This document shows, in pieces, positions 1 to 8,025 of a DNA stretch of 64,000 bases. The notes under the pieces are model-generated. The model was not told the DNA's origin. It worked only from the letters and a program-made list of their open reading frames with translations, and searched no databases. Each line of letters begins with the position of its first letter. The stretch's first letter is position 1. Made by a program: the position numbers and the translations under genes. The stretch covers positions 42,861-106,860 of the forward strand of contig NZ_FMAJ01000017.1 in NCBI RefSeq assembly GCF_900094625.1. Reading direction: 5' to 3'. Source of the DNA: Rhizobium aethiopicum (GTDB lineage Bacteria; Pseudomonadota; Alphaproteobacteria; Rhizobiales; Rhizobiaceae).

Positions 1-782
1 GCGAGGCCTATGCCGGCTCACTGCTCGATCTGCGCGCCGGAACGCTGCAGCCGCTTGCCTATGCGCGCGGCCTGGCCCATGCCGCCGTCAAGGCGGGCGT
101 CGCCATCCATACGTCAAGCCCCGTCGTCGCAACGGAGCGCCGCGGCAGCCGCTGGGCCGTGAAGACGGAAAACGGCGAGGTCAGCGCGGATTGGATCATC
201 GTCGCGACAGACGCTTATAGCACCGGCCCCTTCGAGCAGGTGCGCAACGAGCAGGTCTATCTGCCCTATTTCAATTTCGCCACCGTGCCGCTCGGCCACA
301 ATCTGCGTCAGTCGATCCTGCCGGGGCGGGAAGGTGCATGGGACACCAAGGATATTCTGTCCTCCTTCCGCATGGATCAGGCTGGACGCCTCGTTTTCGG
401 CAGCGTCGGCGCACTGCGCAACACCGGGCTTGCCGTGCATAAGGGCTGGGCTAAACGTGCCCTGAGGCGGCTCTTTCCCTTTATAGGCGACGTTGAATTC
501 GAATGCGAATGGTATGGCCAGATCGGCATGACCGACAATGCACTGCCGCGCTTCCACAAATTCGCCCCCAATGTCATCGGCTTTTCGGGCTATAATGGCC
601 GCGGCATAGCCCCTGGCACGGTCTTCGGCCGCACATTGGCCGACCATATTCTCGGCCGGCTTGCCGAGGCCGATCTGCCGCTGCCGCTGACCTCACCCAT
701 GGAACCGAGCTTTCGTGCGCTCAAGGAACTATGGTACGAAGCCGGCGCGCAGGTCGCCCATTTCGCCGATGCCCGCTTCTGA
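1..782 (+). CDS. FAD-dependent amine/amino-acid oxidase, 3' part (L-pipecolate oxidase-like)
   Basis: This is the C-terminal part of a DAO-family flavoprotein. The reading frame is open from base 3, so the true start lies outside the window. Readable features are a DAO-type stretch with YAGSLLDLRAGTLQPL near the left edge, a middle segment WIIVATDAYS typical of these oxidases, and a C-terminal GFSGYNGRGIAPG motif that closes the FAD site. The family oxidises amino acids or amines with release of peroxide. The gene ends 43 bases before an ALDH7-like dehydrogenase. In pseudomonads an oxidase of this type (AmaA, pipecolate oxidase) is paired with AmaB, so a role in lysine/pipecolate degradation is inferred from context. 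Other substrates, such as gamma-glutamyl-putrescine or sarcosine, are possible. The family call is secure; the substrate is not. Confidence 0.85.
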   Translation, partial: EAYAGSLLDLRAGTLQPLAYARGLAHAAVKAGVAIHTSSPVVATERRGSRWAVKTENGEVSADWIIVATDAYSTGPFEQVRNEQVYLPYFNFATVPLGHNLRQSILPGREGAWDTKDILSSFRMDQAGRLVFGSVGALRNTGLAVHKGWAKRALRRLFPFIGDVEFECEWYGQIGMTDNALPRFHKFAPNVIGFSGYNGRGIAPGTVFGRTLADHILGRLAEADLPLPLTSPMEPSFRALKELWYEAGAQVAHFADARF

Positions 783-825
783 GAACCGAAGCGCTCCTGA
801 GAACAATAAGATTGGAAACACGACA

Positions 826-2364
826 ATGACCATCGCCGTCCTCGATCTCGCCACCGAAACCGCCAAGCTGCTTGCCGAACTCGGCGTCGATGCCGACCGC
901 TATCAGGGCGGAACGCTGTCCGTCGCCTCGCCGGTCACCGGCAAGAAAATCGGCAGCCTCAAAGAACATTCCGTTTCCGAAACGAAAGCGGTGATCGAAG
1001 AGGCGCATAAGGCATTCCTCGAATGGCGTAACGTGCCGGCGCCGAAGCGCGGCGAGCTGATCCGTCTGCTCGGTGAGGAGCTGCGCAGCGCCAAGACGGC
1101 GCTCGGCCGCCTCGTCTCGATCGAAGTCGGCAAGATCACCTCCGAAGGCCTCGGCGAGGTTCAGGAGATGATCGACATCTGCGATTTCGCCGTCGGCCTG
1201 TCGCGCCAGCTCTATGGCCTGACGATCGCCACCGAACGCTCCGAACACCGGATGATGGAAAGCTGGCATCCGCTCGGCGCAATCGGCATCATCTCCGCCT
1301 TCAACTTCCCGGTCGCCGTCTGGTCGTGGAACGCGGCGCTGGCGATGGTCTGCGGCAATTCCACCGTCTGGAAGCCGTCGGAGAAGACGCCGTTGACCGC
1401 GCTTGCCGTGCAGACGCTGTTCGAAAAGGCCCTGAAGCGTTTCGTCGCCGAGGGCGGCAAGGCCCCCGCCAATCTGTCCACCTTGATCATCGGCGGTCGC
1501 GAGGTCGGCGAGGTGCTGGTCGACCACCCGAAGATCCCGCTCGTTTCCGCCACCGGCTCGACGGCCATGGGCCGCGCCGTCGGTCCGCGGCTGTCGCAGC
1601 GTTTTGCCCGCGCCATCCTCGAACTCGGCGGCAACAATGCAGCCATCGTCTGCCCGAGCGCCGATCTCGACCTGACGCTGCGGGGCGTCGCCTTCTCCGC
1701 CATGGGAACGGCCGGCCAGCGCTGCACGACGCTGCGCCGGCTCTTCGTCCATGAAAGCGTCTACGACCAGCTGGTGCCGCGCCTGCAGAAGGCCTACGGC
1801 TCCGTCACCATCGGCAATCCGCTTGAAACCGGCACGCTTGTCGGACCGCTGATCGACGGCAAGGCCTTCGAGAAGATGCAGGCAGCCCTTGGCGAGGCGG
1901 CATCGGCGGGCGGCAAGGTGACGGGCGGCGAACGCGTCGACAATGGTTCGGCCGATGCCTTCTACGTTCGCCCCGCACTAGTCGAAATGCCCAATCAGAC
2001 CGGCCCGGTCGAGCACGAGACCTTCGCGCCGATTCTCTACGTGATGAAATACAGCGATTTCGACGCGGTGCTGGACTTGCACAACGCCGTGCCGCAGGGA
2101 TTGTCGTCATCGATCTTTACCAACGACATGCGCGAGGCGGAAACCTTCGTCTCGGCGCGCGGCTCGGATTGCGGCATCGCCAACGTCAACCTCGGGCCTT
2201 CGGGCGCCGAGATCGGCGGCGCCTTCGGCGGCGAAAAGGAGACCGGCGGCGGGCGCGAGTCCGGCTCCGATGCCTGGAAGGCCTATATGCGCCGCGCCAC
2301 CAACACGATCAATTACGGCAGCACGCTGCCGCTTGCGCAGGGCGTCAAGTTCGACGTCGAATAG
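826..2364 (+). CDS. amaB: Aldehyde dehydrogenase, ALDH7 type (aminoadipate semialdehyde / piperideine-6-carboxylate dehydrogenase)
   Basis: The product is a 512-residue NAD(P)-dependent aldehyde dehydrogenase. The general base Glu266 lies in LELGGNNA and the nucleophile Cys300 in GQRCTTLRRL. That Cys context is characteristic of ALDH7 (antiquitin/AmaB) rather than of betaine-aldehyde or succinate-semialdehyde dehydrogenases. The ALDH7 family oxidises alpha-aminoadipate semialdehyde, which is in equilibrium with piperideine-6-carboxylate, to alpha-aminoadipate in lysine catabolism. ATG 826 is preferred because the protein then begins MTIAVLDLATETAKLL; a frame extension to 715 would overlap the upstream gene. 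The flavoprotein oxidase immediately upstream would supply the substrate if it acts on pipecolate. The gene symbol is by family resemblance. Confidence 0.88.
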   Translation: MTIAVLDLATETAKLLAELGVDADRYQGGTLSVASPVTGKKIGSLKEHSVSETKAVIEEAHKAFLEWRNVPAPKRGELIRLLGEELRSAKTALGRLVSIEVGKITSEGLGEVQEMIDICDFAVGLSRQLYGLTIATERSEHRMMESWHPLGAIGIISAFNFPVAVWSWNAALAMVCGNSTVWKPSEKTPLTALAVQTLFEKALKRFVAEGGKAPANLSTLIIGGREVGEVLVDHPKIPLVSATGSTAMGRAVGPRLSQRFARAILELGGNNAAIVCPSADLDLTLRGVAFSAMGTAGQRCTTLRRLFVHESVYDQLVPRLQKAYGSVTIGNPLETGTLVGPLIDGKAFEKMQAALGEAASAGGKVTGGERVDNGSADAFYVRPALVEMPNQTGPVEHETFAPILYVMKYSDFDAVLDLHNAVPQGLSSSIFTNDMREAETFVSARGSDCGIANVNLGPSGAEIGGAFGGEKETGGGRESGSDAWKAYMRRATNTINYGSTLPLAQGVKFDVE

Positions 2365-2430
2365 GTGGTTGCCGGGAGGCGGCGCTTTTGGAGCGTCGCC
2401 TTCGTGATCTGAGGGTCAAGATATTTTGAT

Positions 2431-2504
2431 GCCTCTTTTCCCGGCGGGAAACTTGAAATAGCTGGTCAAGAAAAATATACGCCTCTTACCCCGCCGGGTA
2501 ACTT
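2431..2504 (+). promoter_or_regulatory. Promoter flanked by two near-identical palindromic operators upstream of the iron transporter
   Basis: Two 24-base direct repeats start at 2431 and 2481, exactly 50 bases apart, and differ at 4 positions. Each contains a palindrome: TTTCCCGGCGGGAAA (2437-2451, arms of 7 around one base) and TTACCC-N4-GGGTAA (2486-2501). Between them is a good sigma-70 type promoter, TTGAAA (2453-2458), a 17-base spacer and TATACG (2476-2481). The left operator therefore abuts the -35 element and the right one covers the expected start site near 2488. This geometry suggests repression, possibly by a protein bridging both sites. I do not recognise the motif as an IRO, ICE or Fur box. 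Confidence 0.65.
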
Positions 2505-2520
2505 CGCCATGGAGGCCATC

Positions 2521-3543
2521 ATGACTGTTGCTGTTAACCGCTTTCCCCACCTGTTGGCGCTCGCCGCTTCGCTTCTCACCGCCACGACGCTCGCAGGCAG
2601 CGCCATTGCGCAGGACGAAGGCCTCGTCGTCTACAATGCCCAGCATGAAAGTCTTGGTCGCGAATGGATCGATGCCTTCACCAAGGAGACCGGCATTAAG
2701 GTCACCATGCGCCAGGGCAGCGACATGCAGTTCGCCAACCAGATCATTCAGGAAGGCGATGCATCCCCGGCGGACGTTTTCCTGACCGAGAATTCGCCGG
2801 CCATGACGCTGGTCGATGGCGCGGGCCTCTTTGCCCCTGTCGAAAAGGAAACGCTGGATCAGGTCCCGGAGCAGTATCGTCCGGCCGACGGCATGTGGAC
2901 CGGCATTGCCGCCCGTTCTACGGTCTTTGCCTATGACAAGACGAAACTGACCGAAGACAAGCTGCCGAAGTCGCTGCTCGACCTCGCCGATCCGGCCTGG
3001 AAAGGCCGCTGGGGTGCGGCACCCGCCGGCGCCGACTTCCAGGCTATCGTCGCCGCCCTGCTGCAGCTGAAGGGCGAAGACGCCACCAAGACATGGCTGA
3101 AGGCTCTCAAGGACAGTGCGACGCCCTACAAGGGCAACAGCGTCGCCATGAAGGCCGTCAATTCAGGTGAAGTCGAAGGCGCGGTCATCTATCACTACTA
3201 CTGGTTCGGCGATCAGGCGAAGACCGGCGAGAACAGCAAGAATGTCGGCATGCACTACTTCAAGAATCAGGATCCCGGCGCTTTCGTCAGCGTGTCGGGC
3301 GGCGGCATCCTGAGGTCCACGCAGCACATGAAGGAAGCTCAGGCTTTCCTGAAATTCGTTACCGGCAAGGCCGGTCAGGCGATTCTTAAGGAAGGCACAT
3401 CCTATGAATATGCCGTCGGCAAGGACACGCCGTCCAACGACAAACTCGTTCCGCTTGCCGATCTCAATGCTCCGAAGGTCGAAGCCTCGACGCTGGACAG
3501 CAAGAAGGTCGTCGAATTGATGACGGCCGCCGGCCTTATCTAA
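2521..3543 (+). CDS. fbpA: Ferric-iron ABC transporter, periplasmic substrate-binding protein
   Basis: The product is a 340-residue extracytoplasmic binding protein of the FbpA/AfuA family. It begins with a signal peptide: a hydrophobic run LLALAASLLTATTLAG, then an AIA-Q cleavage context before DEGLVVYNAQHES. The paired tyrosines of the family's iron site are visible as YHYYW (Tyr226, Tyr227). ATG 2521 is chosen over the in-frame ATG 2509 because GGAGG at 2511-2515 sits just upstream of 2521 and overlaps the other. It is the first gene of a three-gene transporter operon (binding protein, fused permease, ATPase). Iron is the likely ligand by family; another ferric chelate is possible. Confidence 0.9.
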   Translation: MTVAVNRFPHLLALAASLLTATTLAGSAIAQDEGLVVYNAQHESLGREWIDAFTKETGIKVTMRQGSDMQFANQIIQEGDASPADVFLTENSPAMTLVDGAGLFAPVEKETLDQVPEQYRPADGMWTGIAARSTVFAYDKTKLTEDKLPKSLLDLADPAWKGRWGAAPAGADFQAIVAALLQLKGEDATKTWLKALKDSATPYKGNSVAMKAVNSGEVEGAVIYHYYWFGDQAKTGENSKNVGMHYFKNQDPGAFVSVSGGGILRSTQHMKEAQAFLKFVTGKAGQAILKEGTSYEYAVGKDTPSNDKLVPLADLNAPKVEASTLDSKKVVELMTAAGLI

Positions 3544-3550
3544 CTTTCCT

Positions 3551-3681
3551 GCATGTCGTAATCGCGCGACATGCTTTGACCTTTCTGCCGCAGGCTCGCT
3601 GCGGCCAAAACTATTGCTTTTGGCTCAAGAAAACCTTAGGGCATGACGATATCCGGCAACCGCTTTTCAAAAGCGGTTGCC
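3551..3681 (+). repeat. Intergenic palindromes between fbpA and fbpB (RIME-like inverted repeat, then a perfect 13-bp hairpin)
   Basis: A short inverted repeat (GCATGTCG ... CGACATGC, 3551-3574) follows fbpA and resembles the ends of rhizobial RIME elements. A second, perfect palindrome with 13-base arms around a single C occupies 3655-3681 and is followed by TTCCTTTTTC. On the transcript this would be a strong hairpin with a U-rich tail. It may act as a partial terminator or as a 3' stabiliser, giving more binding protein than permease. It lies inside the longest possible fbpB frame, which argues that fbpB starts further downstream. Confidence 0.6.
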
Positions 3682-3777
3682 TTCCTTTTTCGGCGTGTGA
3701 AGGCATCGGCCTTGCTGCAGGACAACAGATCGCTCGTAGCCGGCAACGAAGTCCCGGTCGCGCCGAAGGCCGCGCAA

Positions 3778-5310
3778 ATGCTGTTGCCGCGCCGGCGCCT
3801 GCCGCATTCTTCCGTGATGCTTCTCGCGACCATCATCGCGATCTTTAGTCTCGTGCCGCTCGGCTTCATCGGCTGGATAACTTACGATGTCGGCTGGCAG
3901 ACGGTGAAAACGCTCGTCTTCCGGCCGCGTGTCGGCGAACTCCTCGTCAATACGGTTCTCCTGGAATCGGCCACCATTCCGCTGTCGATCGCGCTTGCCG
4001 TGACGCTGGCCTGGCTGACCGAGCGCACGGATATTCCGTTCGCCAGGCTCTGGGCTTGGCTGGCGATCGCGCCGCTCGCAGTGCCGGCTTTCGTGCACAG
4101 CTACGCCTGGGTCAGCCTCATTCCCGGCATGCGCGGCCTGCAGAGCGGCGTCTTCGTTTCGGTGATCGCCTACTATCCCTTCCTCTATCTGCCGGTTACC
4201 GCAGCGCTACGCCGTCTCGATCCGGCCATCGAGGATGCCGCGGCCTCACTTGGTCTCAATCCCTGGCGCGTCTTCTTCCGCACCGTGCTGCCGCAGTTGA
4301 GGTTTGCCATTTGCGGCGGCTCGTTGCTGATTGCGCTGCATCTGCTGTCGGAATACGGCCTGTTCGTCATGATACGCTTCGACACTTTCGCCACCGCGAT
4401 CGTCGACCAGTTTCAATCCTCCTACAACAGCCCGGCCTCCAACATGCTCGGCGGCGTGCTCGTTGCCTGCTGTCTTTTCCTGCTTGGCCTCGAGGTGCTG
4501 CTGCGCGGCAATGAACGTTATGCCCGCGTCGGCTCCGGCTCGCCGCGTCCGGCCGATCGCCGGCGTCTCGGCTGGTTCGTGGTACCGGCCATCCTTTTGC
4601 CTGTCGCCGTGGCAGTGCTGACGCTTGGCGTGCCGTTGACGACGCTCGGCCGCTGGCTCTATCTCGGCGGCAGCGGGATCTGGCGCATCGAGGTCGGCAG
4701 CGCCTTCCTGCAGACCATGGCGCTCGCCCTTGCCGGCGGCGTGCTGGCGACGATTGCCGCGGCACCGATGGCCTGGCTCTCCGTCCGCGCGCCCGGCCGT
4801 TTCCAGCGTGTGCTCGAAGCCTGCCACTATTATGTCGGCTCGCTGCCCGGCGTCGTGGTGGCGCTCGCGCTGGTGACGATCACCGTACGCCTCGTGCTGC
4901 CGCTCTATCAGACCTTCGCAACACTGCTCGTCGCCTATGTGATGCTTTTCCTGCCGCGCGCCATGGTCGGCTTACGCGCCAGCATCGCCCAGGCACCGGT
5001 GGAGCTGGAGCGCGCCGCGATGGGTCTCGGCCGCACCCCCGCTCAGGCGGTGCGGCAAATCACCATGCGGCTTGCCGCACCGGGCGCCGCTGCCAGCATC
5101 GCCTTGACCGCACTTGGCATCACCAATGAACTCACGGCGACGCTGATGCTCTCGCCCAACGGCGTCGATACGCTTGCGACGAAATTCTGGTCGCTGACGA
5201 GCGAGATCGACTATGTCTCGGCCGCCCCTTACGCCGTCATGATGGTCGTGCTTTCGCTGCCCCTCACCCTGACGCTCTATGCCCAATCGAAACGGACCGC
5301 CGGCCAATGA
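3778..5310 (+). CDS. fbpB: Ferric-iron ABC transporter, fused permease (FbpB type)
   Basis: This is a 510-residue inner-membrane permease with two tandem binding-protein-dependent transport domains, as in FbpB/SfuB. The first transmembrane segment is around VMLLATIIAIFSLVPLGFIG. There are two EAA-type ATPase-contact loops: EDAAASLGLNPWRVFF in the first half and ERAAMGLGRTPAQAV in the second. The frame is open back to ATG 3643, but that extension runs through a perfect hairpin and repeat-like DNA. ATG 3778 (AAGG 8 bases upstream) or TTG 3712 (AAGG 8 bases upstream) is more likely. The stop overlaps the ATPase start by ATGA, indicating translational coupling. Confidence 0.88.
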   Translation: MLLPRRRLPHSSVMLLATIIAIFSLVPLGFIGWITYDVGWQTVKTLVFRPRVGELLVNTVLLESATIPLSIALAVTLAWLTERTDIPFARLWAWLAIAPLAVPAFVHSYAWVSLIPGMRGLQSGVFVSVIAYYPFLYLPVTAALRRLDPAIEDAAASLGLNPWRVFFRTVLPQLRFAICGGSLLIALHLLSEYGLFVMIRFDTFATAIVDQFQSSYNSPASNMLGGVLVACCLFLLGLEVLLRGNERYARVGSGSPRPADRRRLGWFVVPAILLPVAVAVLTLGVPLTTLGRWLYLGGSGIWRIEVGSAFLQTMALALAGGVLATIAAAPMAWLSVRAPGRFQRVLEACHYYVGSLPGVVVALALVTITVRLVLPLYQTFATLLVAYVMLFLPRAMVGLRASIAQAPVELERAAMGLGRTPAQAVRQITMRLAAPGAAASIALTALGITNELTATLMLSPNGVDTLATKFWSLTSEIDYVSAAPYAVMMVVLSLPLTLTLYAQSKRTAGQ

Positions 5311-6344
5311 CGCTGCTTACGATCGAAAACATCAGCAAGCGCTATGGGCCCGTCCAGGCATTGAAGGATATTTCGCTTGACGTCCAGGCCGGCAGCCGCA
5401 CCGCCGTCGTCGGGCCGTCCGGCTCGGGCAAAACGACGCTGCTGCGCATCATCGCCGGCTTCGAGCAGGCCGACGCCGGCAGAGTGACGCTGGACGGCGA
5501 CGTGCTGGCCGATGGCCCGGCGGCGGTTCCGGCTCACAAGCGTGGCATCGGCATCGTCTCCCAGGATGGCGCGCTGTTTCCACACCTGAGCGTGGCCGAG
5601 AATATCGGCTTCGGCTTCGAACGGGGTGCTGCCGATCGTGACCGGCGCATCGCCGAGCTGCTCGATATGGTCGAGCTCGACCGAGGCATGCTGGCGCGGC
5701 GCCCGCATCAGCTTTCCGGCGGGCAGCAGCAGCGCGTGGCGCTCGCCCGCGCCCTTGGCCGCAAGCCGCGGCTGATGCTGCTCGACGAACCATTTTCGGC
5801 GCTCGATACCGGCTTGCGTGAAAACATGCGCAAGGCTGTCGCGCGTGTCCTGCAGGCGGCCGGCATTACCGCCGTTCTCGTGACGCACGATCAGGAAGAG
5901 GCGTTGAGCTTTGCCGATCAGGTCGCGGTCCTGAGGGAAGGGCAGCTGATCCAGGCGGGATCGCCGCAATCCCTGTACCTGCATCCGAGGGATCGTGAGA
6001 CGGCGCTGTTCCTCGGCGATGCCGTGCTGCTCCCGGCGATCATCCGCAACGGCCTTGCCGACTGTGCGCTCGGCCATGTCGCGGTCGAAGGCGACCGCCA
6101 GGGCAAGGCGGAAATCATGCTGCGGCCCGAGCAGATCCGCGTCGTTGCCGATGAAAGCGATCGCGACTACGGCGGACGGGTCGTCGAGGTGGAATTCGGC
6201 GGCGCGGTCTGTACCGTCGCCGTCTCGCTCGATGGCGTTGCCCTGCCGCCGATCCGGATCAAGACCTCGAGCGTCGCCCTTCCCTCGCCAGGCGATCTCG
6301 TTCGCCTGGATATATCAGGCAAGGCGCACGTCTTCGAGCGCTGA
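5307..6344 (+). CDS. fbpC: Ferric-iron ABC transporter, ATP-binding protein
   Basis: This is a 345-residue ABC ATPase that energises the FbpB-type permease. Walker A is GPSGSGKT (residues 36-43), the Q-loop is in IGIVSQDGALFPHLSV, the signature is LSGGQQQR, Walker B is LMLLDEPFSAL and the switch His is in LVTHDQEEAL. The C-terminal 100 residues form a TOBE-like regulatory domain (MLRPEQIRVV). Its ATG overlaps the permease stop codon. It is the last gene of the operon and is followed by a strong terminator. Confidence 0.92.
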   Translation: MTLLTIENISKRYGPVQALKDISLDVQAGSRTAVVGPSGSGKTTLLRIIAGFEQADAGRVTLDGDVLADGPAAVPAHKRGIGIVSQDGALFPHLSVAENIGFGFERGAADRDRRIAELLDMVELDRGMLARRPHQLSGGQQQRVALARALGRKPRLMLLDEPFSALDTGLRENMRKAVARVLQAAGITAVLVTHDQEEALSFADQVAVLREGQLIQAGSPQSLYLHPRDRETALFLGDAVLLPAIIRNGLADCALGHVAVEGDRQGKAEIMLRPEQIRVVADESDRDYGGRVVEVEFGGAVCTVAVSLDGVALPPIRIKTSSVALPSPGDLVRLDISGKAHVFER

Positions 6345-6347
6345 GCA

Positions 6348-6393
6348 ATAGAGCCTGCGCCTCCTACCGGACACGCGGGCTCTATGCTTTTTT
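6348..6393 (+). terminator. Rho-independent terminator of the iron transporter operon
   Basis: A 12-bp stem (6348-6359 with 6374-6385, one G-U pair) carries a 14-base loop and is followed by GC and six T residues. It begins four bases after the fbpC stop codon. Confidence 0.85.
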
Positions 6394-6397
6394 GTTT

Positions 6398-6439
6398 GCG
6401 CATGATCCTTTTCGGAAATCGATTTCCGGGGTCATGCGC
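6398..6439. repeat. RIME-like intergenic palindrome
   Basis: The ends GCGCATGA and TCATGCGC enclose an inner perfect palindrome GGAAATCGATTTCC (6413-6426). This is the typical look of the dispersed intergenic mosaic elements of Rhizobium. It touches the stop codon of the convergent minus-strand gene. Confidence 0.6.
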
Positions 6440-7773
6440 TAGCCGACTCTGCGCACCAGCTCTTGCGGCTCGATGCCCTCAAGCCAGCCGCCGGTAAAGC
6501 CGGCGCGCTCGAGCCCGAGGCGGATGACCGGCGATTGCCGCATCAGCTTCCAGATGAAATCGGAACGCTCGTTTTCGACGGTCATGACGACAAGGCCCTG
6601 ATCGATGCCGACGGTGCGGTCGTCGACCCAGCCCTCCGGCCGCTTGGTTTGCACGGTCGGATTGAAGCCGCCGGGGAAGCCGCCTTCCAGCAGCAGGTTT
6701 GGATAGGTGGTCAGTAGCGCCTTGGTGCCGTCGAGAGCCGCCTGCCGGTCGTAAGGCAGACAGGCAAGGGCGGCCCAGGGGGCGATCGTGCCGTCATCGG
6801 GCCCAAGCGGGGCGCCACGGGCAGCATAACCCAAAACCTTCGGCTGCCGACCGCCGCGCATGCGCCGGGTCGGCGGCGGGCCGTCACAGGCCGTGAAGCC
6901 CCAGACATTCCTGTTGTAACCGACGAAACCACCGGGATTGCGCTCGGCATAGTCGCGCTGCATGTTGATGACGACCTGGGTATTGCGGAAGTAATCCCAG
7001 TTACGCTCCGCCATCGGCCTGTCCTGGATGCCGCGGAAATCGATCCAGGCATGCGAGAAGAGATGAATGAACAGCGGGCCGGCATAGAGATACGGCTGGT
7101 CACCAAACATCATCCAGGAATAGCTCGATGTGAAGGCGTCGTAGCTCGACTGCGGGATGGGATGCGTCGGCGAGGCGAGCGCCAGCGCATAAAGGATGAT
7201 TGCCTCGTCGAAGCCGTGATAACGCCAGCGCAGGAAACCAGATGAGGGCTTCCAGCCCATGGAAATGGTATCGCCCTTGTTCAGTGCCCAGCGCCAGTCG
7301 ACGCGCTCGTAGATGAAGGTGGCGAGTTCGCGGATTTCCGTCTCCGTCTCGTCGTCTTCGCGATCGAAGTATTGCGCCGATGTCAGGATGCCGGCGATAA
7401 GCAGGGCGGTGTCGATGGTGGAAAGTTCGCTGTTCCAGGCGCGATTGCCGCTATCCATGTGCAGAAAGTGGTAGAAGAAGCCGCGGTGGCCGGTCGCATG
7501 CCGCTCCTCGCCCTGGCGCGCCTCGGCGAAGAAACGCAACGTATTGACGGTGCGCTCGGCAGCTTCCTTCCGGGTGATCCAGCAACGCTCGACAGCAACG
7601 GGATAGGAGGAAAGGGCAAAGCCGACAGCCGCAATGCTCGCCGGCACCCCGCCGATCGAGGTATCGGCCACCAGGCCATTTTCGGGATTGGAATATTTCA
7701 GGAAGTACTTGAAAGCCGAATGCTGCAACCTGTCGATGAGGGCTGCATCAATGTCTTCAATCCGTTGCAGCAT
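6439..7773 (-). CDS. Glucoamylase-family glycoside hydrolase (COG5368; GH144-like)
   Basis: The protein has 444 residues with the look of the COG5368 glucoamylase-like (alpha/alpha)6-barrel family. Recognisable blocks are the N-terminal SAFKYFLKYSNPENGLVADT, the middle segment GFFYHFLHMDSGNRAWNSELSTID, SHAWIDFRGIQD, and a C-terminal GGFPGGFNPT ... IDQGLVVMTVENERSDF. Members classified as GH144 cleave beta-1,2-glucan, and a related domain occurs in cyclic beta-1,2-glucan synthases. There is no signal peptide at this start, so the enzyme would be cytoplasmic unless it begins elsewhere. A role in trimming or recycling of cyclic beta-glucan is inference. It converges on the iron transporter operon. 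Confidence 0.8.
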   Translation of the reverse strand: MLQRIEDIDAALIDRLQHSAFKYFLKYSNPENGLVADTSIGGVPASIAAVGFALSSYPVAVERCWITRKEAAERTVNTLRFFAEARQGEERHATGHRGFFYHFLHMDSGNRAWNSELSTIDTALLIAGILTSAQYFDREDDETETEIRELATFIYERVDWRWALNKGDTISMGWKPSSGFLRWRYHGFDEAIILYALALASPTHPIPQSSYDAFTSSYSWMMFGDQPYLYAGPLFIHLFSHAWIDFRGIQDRPMAERNWDYFRNTQVVINMQRDYAERNPGGFVGYNRNVWGFTACDGPPPTRRMRGGRQPKVLGYAARGAPLGPDDGTIAPWAALACLPYDRQAALDGTKALLTTYPNLLLEGGFPGGFNPTVQTKRPEGWVDDRTVGIDQGLVVMTVENERSDFIWKLMRQSPVIRLGLERAGFTGGWLEGIEPQELVRRVG

Positions 7774-8025
7774 AGGCTCCTACCCGACTGTTGCATCGCC
7801 CCATGCTTGAACATGGCGGCCGTCCCCCCGGCAAATCAAACCTTTTTGATTCGCAAGGATAAGAGAACACAAACAGAGGCGATTGGTCGTTAACAATTAT
7901 CGGTGAAATGATATCTAGCATAAGTCATATAAGCGGTGCAGCAAAACGGCAGCCAGGTGCCGCCCCGGCACAGCTTATGTCCGGCACTACTTGCTGCCTT
8001 CCAGCCGCTCTGTGAGGCCGCCCGC

